From Caprella mutica (taxonomy: Eukaryota; Arthropoda; Malacostraca; Amphipoda; Caprellidae), in assembly GCA_947561585.1 (NCBI GenBank), contig CANNZV010002507.1, forward strand, positions 1 to 64,000: a DNA stretch of 64,000 bases, written 5' to 3'. This document shows, piece after piece, positions 59,034 to 64,000 of this stretch (position 1 is the first letter of the stretch; each line of letters starts with the position of its first letter). The translations under genes and the position numbers were made by a program. Under the pieces are notes generated by a model. That model saw only the letters and a program-made list of their open reading frames with translations, searched no databases and was not told the origin of the DNA.

Positions 59034-60172
59034 CTGCTACTAAAGTAAATACTTTAGAACAACCGTTAGTAAAGTAAATACTTTAGAACAACCGTTAGTA
59101 AAGTAAATACTTTAGAACAACCGTAAGTAAAGTAAATACTTTACAACAACCGTTAGTAAAGTAAATACTTTAGAACAACCGTTAGTAAAGTAAATACTTT
59201 ACAACAACCGTAAGTAAAGTAAATACTTTACAACAACCGTTAGTAAAGTAAATACTTTAGAACAACCGTTAGTAAAGTAAATACTTTAGAACAACCGTAA
59301 GTAAAGTAAATACTTTACAACAACCGTAAGTAAAGTAAATACTTTACAACAACCGTAAGTAAAGTAAATACTTTACAACAACCGTTAGTAAAGTAAGTAC
59401 TTTAGAACAACCGTTAGTAAAGTAAATACTTTAGAACAACCGTAAGTAAAGTAAATACTTTACAACAACCGTAAGTAAAGTAAATACTTTACAACAACCG
59501 TTAGTAAAGTAAATACTTTACAACAACCGTTAGTAAAGTAAATACTTTAGAACAACCGTTAGTAAAGTAAATACTTTACAACAACTGTTAGTAAAGTAAA
59601 TACTTTACAACAACCGTTAGTAAAGTAAATACTTTACAACAACCGTTAGTAAAGTAAATACTTTAGAACAACCGTTAGTAAAGTAAATACTTTACAACAA
59701 CCGTTAGTAAAGTAAATACTTTAGAACAACCGTTAGTAAAGTAAATACTTTACAACAACCGTAAGTAAAGTAAATACTTTACAACAACCGTTAGTAAAGT
59801 AAATACTTTAGAACAACCGTTAGTAAAGTAAATACTTTACAACAACCGTTAGTAAAGTAAATACTTTAGAACAACCGTTAGTAAAGTAAATACTTTACAA
59901 CAACCGTTAGTAAAGTAAATACTTCACAACAACCGTAAGTAAAGCAAATACTTTACAACAACCGTTAGTAAAGTAAATACTTTAGAACAACCGTTAGTAA
60001 AGTAAATACTTTAGAACAACCGTTAGTAAAGTAAATACTTTACAACAACCGTTAGTAAAGTAAATACTTTAGAACAACCGTTAGTAAAGTAAATACTTTA
60101 CAACAACCGTTAGTAAAGTAAATACTTTAGAACAACTGTTAGTAAAGTAAATACTTTACAACAACCGCTAGT
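59034..60172. repeat. 29-bp minisatellite, about 39 copies
   Basis: The unit contains AGTAAAGTAAATACTTTA, a near-perfect palindrome, followed by GAACAACCGTT or CAACAACCGTA. The GAA/CAA and TTA/TAA variants occur in repeated order, indicating block duplication. Confidence 0.96.
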
Positions 60173-61094
60173 AAAGTAAAAGTTTTTGCTGCTGTTCATG
60201 CATATTTTTTCACAATCTCTGTTTGTCAGTTTTACCGTTTAGCATCTCCTCTTTTGTTTATTCTGTTAAAATCACTTCATTAATTTAGCAAATTACGAAA
60301 ATTAGTCGAGCATATTGAATTAAATCCTAAAGATTTCATTCACTTTGTTTGCATTGAGTTATTACTATTATTATGTATAATAATAACTTCATCTTTATTT
60401 CATTTAATACATTTTTTATCCATAAGAACATTAGACTGTGAGTAGAATAAGCAAGAGTAAGACTGTGAGAAACAAACTATAGGCCCTAACTAAAAAAGAG
60501 TGCTGCTCCTTTGCCCTTCTGTTCGTCCTTCGTAAAGGCCGATGCTAAGACTCTCAATAACGTACCTAGTAAACCAAGTCCGTAAGTGATAACGAGTTAA
60601 CTATTAGCAAAAAGTGAACCTTGTGTTATTTTGTCTGAAAACATACCTAAAAAGTTAAAGCAATCGGTTATTTAATGATAAGAACATGAACAGAGCAATG
60701 ATTTCGATATCAAAATTTGAACATTTTTTATACATCTATGGACATAGGAATTAATATTTATAGGAAATATATAGGAATATATATTTCCAGCACTTCAGAG
60801 TAAAATGGAAAGTGAGACACTTAATATATAACATACTACAACATATTGCAAAGATAAGCAATTGAATAGACACATTGGTTATGAACCAGTGCCTCTTTAA
60901 ATTAATGTGTAACAAAATAAAATGCATTCAAAGTTATTGCTTTTACTTTTTTATTGAATTTTTAAATTTATTTCTAGAAGCATTGTATCTTTTATTTTAA
61001 AGTTGAGTAATGCTCTGGAATATCCTTTTCCTATTTACATGTTAAATTCTTCCTTGATGTGGTAACGTAGTAGTGATAGTATGTGACTATATGT
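60173..61094. other. AT-rich spacer
   Basis: No gene supported. 60480-60600 is somewhat more balanced in composition but unrecognised. Confidence 0.4.
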
Positions 61095-61548
61095 GTTACG
61101 CGCCATTTGCCGTTTGCGCAATCTCGATATTGTCGCACTTTTTCAGATCTTAAAAAAGCGCAACGCATTCTCTCATGTAATTTGATGGACAGCTTTACTT
61201 CATTTTTTGTTCTATTAAAAGCAATTAGTTAATTCCAAACTTTTGGTAGAATGTTTGATATCTCAGTAAAATTAGAATACCAGTTTTGTTCAAGTTTTCT
61301 TTGAGTAATTAACTCGATCTTAATTACCAATATATTACCAAGTTATTATGTATAGCTTTAACTATCATATTTTGATGAAATGGACCAATTAAATGCATAA
61401 ATAATTGATTATCTACTCCATCACTGTTGGTTCTGCTCCATACCCTTTACCTGCCTTGCACACTCTCGAGATTGTCGCACATTTTTAATGATCATAAAAA
61501 CGCGCAGCGCATTCTCGAGATTGGGCAAATCAGTAAATGGCACGGAAC
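61095..61548 (-). mobile_element. MITE family M1, copy 2 (inverted relative to copy 1)
   Basis: The ends GTTACGCGCCATTTGCC and, read inward from the right, GTTCCGTGCCATTTACT form inverted repeats, with ATCTCGAGAATGCGC subterminally. The interior is the reverse complement of that at 19382-19865. It lies about 0.6 kb upstream of the promoter of the secreted-protein gene. Confidence 0.7.
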
Positions 61549-61636
61549 ATATACATACTGATAATAGAACACCCATACCCAACAGTATAATATTAAAAAA
61601 TAAGGAATGTAATAACTATATTATATATTTTTGCCA

Positions 61637-61990
61637 TGAATCAGTTCTAGAACATCCTCATTGAGTTCCATGTTTTTTTCGTACGAATCAGTTCTAGAAC
61701 ATCCTCATTGAGTTCCATGTTTTTTTCGTACGAATCAGTTCTAGAACATCATCATTGAGTTCCATGTTTTTTTCGTACGAATCAGTTCTAGAACATCATC
61801 ATTGAGTTCCATGTTTTTTTCGTACGAATCAGTTCTAGAACATCCTCATCATCAAATTTCCATGTCCGTTCGATGTGAAATAGTTTCTAGAACCTTCTCG
61901 TTGATGTTCTAAGTATTTTGGTGAGAATCACTTCCTAGAACATCCTCAATAAGTTCCATGTCAATTTAGTGTGAATCAGTCCGATGGGAG
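61637..61990 (+). promoter_or_regulatory. 47-bp repeat array with heat-shock-element-like sites
   Basis: Five regular units (period 47) plus two diverged ones each contain TTCTAGAA or a near match. The starts are at 61645, 61692, 61739, 61786, 61833, 61885 and (as TTCCTAGAA) 61932. The site at 61885-61897, TTCTAGAACCTTC, is a perfect three-part TTCnnGAAnnTTC heat-shock element. The others have TCC or TCA as the third part. The array lies about 175-460 bases upstream of the predicted transcription start. Binding by heat-shock factor is inference; the motif pattern is seen directly. Confidence 0.55.
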
Positions 61991-62073
61991 CCTATGGGTA
62001 CCAGGGCAGCCTTCGTGCGATGGACATTGGCATCTGCTAGCATTTTGCGAAGGTTATTACCTCTTCCTCGGCG

Positions 62074-62109
62074 TATAAAAGAGCAGTACGTGCTGCTTTA
62101 CAGCTCAGT
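62074..62109 (+). promoter_or_regulatory. Core promoter: TATA box and arthropod initiator
   Basis: TATAAAAG at 62074-62081 and TCAGT at 62105-62109 are spaced so that the T of the TATA box is 33 bases before the initiator A (62107). This is the canonical arthropod arrangement. A 37-base leader then precedes the ATG at 62144. Confidence 0.8.
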
Positions 62110-62143
62110 CTTGGGTAATTAGTAACAATACACAGTTCTTGAA

Positions 62144-64000
62144 ATGGGTGCATATACGCTGGTGGGTATTAGTGTGAATTGCAAAAATTATTTGATTCAT
62201 AAAGTTGATTTGATTTATGAAATTGATTTGATTTATAAAATATTTTAAAATATTCAAAGGATTTAACTGGTAGTTGCGAAGTTCTATACAATTTATAGTT
62301 TAAACTAAAAAACTTTCTGCAAATATTTAGAAGTGATAAAATAATTAATTTGATGTAAAATCATATCGCATATTTTTTAAAGAGAGAAAAAGCATTCATT
62401 TTCTACCGTTCATTTATATTTATCGATCAATGCTTTATAGAGGATGGAAAATTTATTAGCTTGCAAAGTTAACTCTGCTAATTTGCCGATACACAAACAA
62501 TTGTAACAATTGTTCTAGTCTATCAAGTGAAAAACAGGATAAAATATACTTTCTTATTATACGCGAGGAATAAATTAGCTTCATATGCTCACTAAACTGT
62601 ATACTTCCTTTATTATTTCTAATTCAACAACAAATTATGTTTCAATTTGACTTTTCAATCTATCATCCTAACTAACAATTATTTGTTTAATAAATTTCCA
62701 ATTAATTAGTTTGCAAACTATTGTTTATGAAATAATTCTAAAGGATGAATATTGAATAATCTAGCCATGAATTATTCTATGTGAGATCACACTCACTAAG
62801 AAGGTATTAACTTCCAAACTTTCTTTTCGTTGCAGGTGTGGGTAGCAGCCATTAGCTGCGCGCTGATTGGTGTTGGGGAGTCTTATCCTCAGCACAGATT
62901 CACGCGCCCTTCTTATTTCTCCTTCAGTACTGTACACGTCCCATCCTCTGAGCCACTAAAACCAGCCCAAATTACTCCAATTATTGAGGCGGTTGACTCA
63001 GAAACCCAAGCAGCCGGAACAGTAGAAGTAGCACCATCACCAGTAGAGGAGAAAATCGAACCAGTGGTTGATTCAGACCCAGCGAGCCCCACAGTAGATG
63101 AAGTAATTCCGGTTGAATCATTGGCCCAAACAGATGAATCTTTCGTTCTTCTAGAAGCTGAACCAGTTGCATCAGAGCTGGAAGTGGTAGAATCAGTTGA
63201 TATTATCCCAGAAACAGCCACAGAAGTAGTCGATCAAGTTTACGATCAAGAAGTGCTTCTAGATGTTACTGAACTTCCAGAGACATTTATATCACAAGAA
63301 CCAGAGCAATTATACGTTGAAGAAATATACGAGCCTCAAGTTAATGTGCAGCCTGAAATTCAAGTTGTAGAAAAGGTTGAAGAAATAATTGTTGAAGAAC
63401 CTAAAATTGCTAAACAGTTGATCGAAGCTGATGTGATTGTAGAGAAACCTGTTGATGATATGCAATTGGTAATCGGAGAAGAACCACAACCAGAAATTAT
63501 TCAAGAAACCGAAATCGTGGAAGTTCAAGCACCACAGCAAGTACAGGTAGTTAGCGAGCAACAAGAAACTTCTTCAGTTGATCCTCTACAGACTGATACT
63601 TTCTTTAGGTACAATAATTTCTTAAATTCTTGGTTGAAACTTGCTTCAGTTAACATGAAGAGATCAGATTTGCTCAAATTGGTTCACACGCCTGGCCAAG
63701 ATCAAACTCATTATTCAACTAACATTAGACAAACAGAAACTGTCGAAGCCCCAATTGTACAGGCTGAGATTATTGAACCAGTACCAGAAGTTGTGGAGCC
63801 AGAGACTACAATTGTTGAAAATCCAGTAGCTTTGGAAACAGAAGTTACATATGTTGACGTACCAGAAGTTATCGAACCTTCTGCCGACTATGATGTACTT
63901 GCTCCAGAGAGTGTAGATCAAGTTGACACCATCTATGATTCACCAGTTGAGACCGTTTATGATTCACAAGTTGACACCATTTACGATTCACCAGTTGAGA
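62144..64000 (+). CDS. Acidic, Val/Glu/Pro-rich secreted protein, 5' part (continues beyond window)
   Basis: Exon 1 (62144-62161) codes six residues, MGAYTL. After a 674-bp intron with GT (62162) and AG (62835), exon 2 (62836-64000) is open for 388 codons to the window edge. The first 23-25 residues (MGAYTLVWVAAISCALIGVG then ESYPQ) form a signal peptide split by the intron. The mature part is rich in Val, Glu, Pro, Ile and Gln, has no cysteine after the signal, and consists of loose repeats such as VEPVPEVVEPE. Near residue 265 there is one island of different character (FFRYNNFLNSWLKLASVNMK) with aromatic and basic residues. At the right edge a roughly ten-residue repeat begins, VDTIYDSPVETVYDSQ. 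I do not recognise the family. A role as extracellular matrix, cuticle or silk-like structural protein is inference. It has no in-frame ATG near the start of exon 2, so an intronless reading would miss it. Confidence 0.82.

Noticed and set aside
25786..60172. Telomeric repeats
   Set aside because: No TTAGG or TTAGGG runs are present; the units are long and unrelated to telomere sequence.
62913..63921. Several short minus-strand frames opposite the secreted-protein exon
   Set aside because: The plus strand has one uninterrupted frame with a signal peptide and promoter; the minus frames are its shadows.

Overview
This window reads as nuclear DNA of an AT-rich metazoan, most probably an arthropod (insect or crustacean). 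The support is spliced genes with GT/AG introns, a TATA box placed 33 bases before a TCAGT-type initiator, a secreted-protein gene whose signal peptide is split after six residues by the first intron (common in arthropod cuticle-type genes), and a dense load of LINE, LTR, Tc1/mariner and non-autonomous DNA transposons. The species cannot be fixed from the sequence. Only two host genes are supported: a five-exon C9orf85/DUF2039-type zinc-ribbon gene (9576-12180, +) and the 5' part of a gene for an acidic secreted protein that runs off the right edge (62144-64000, +).

Layout. 1-6484: two head-to-tail copies, minus strand, of a 4113-bp LINE with an AP-type endonuclease, a reverse transcriptase and a C-terminal zinc-finger tail. 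The right copy is complete and the left is cut by the window edge. The right copy lies inside a broken retrotransposon gag-like gene (6485-7374). 8.4-24.9 kb: the DUF2039 gene followed by spacer full of nested DNA transposons. 25.8-47.3 kb: a minisatellite landscape (units of 13, 16, 24, 25, 27, 30, 31, 38 and 43 bp), including a 4.9-kb array of a 27-bp unit. 48.7-61.5 kb: further transposons, interspersed repeats and arrays (17, 18, 22 and 29 bp). 61.6-64 kb: a 47-bp repeat array carrying heat-shock-element-like sites, then the core promoter and first two exons of the secreted protein gene. Tandem arrays cover about 15-16 kb, roughly a quarter of the window.

The strongest candidate for something undescribed is a group of five dispersed non-autonomous transposons (8438-8884, 15852-16618, 20148-21156, 22723-23733, 58022-58758). 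Each is flanked by a 9-bp target duplication (three perfect, two with one mismatch), and most ends fit a loose GGTnnCCGG-like start. Each end holds a short run of about 13-19-bp phrases. The phrase differs between elements but tends to match between the two ends of the same element, as expected if a diversifying transposase reads arrays of binding sites. The 9-bp duplications point to Mutator-like elements, but no transposase is present here, so that assignment is inference.

The two host genes show no functional link to each other. The long open frames inside the tandem arrays arise from unit lengths divisible by three or from units without stops, and are not annotated as genes.
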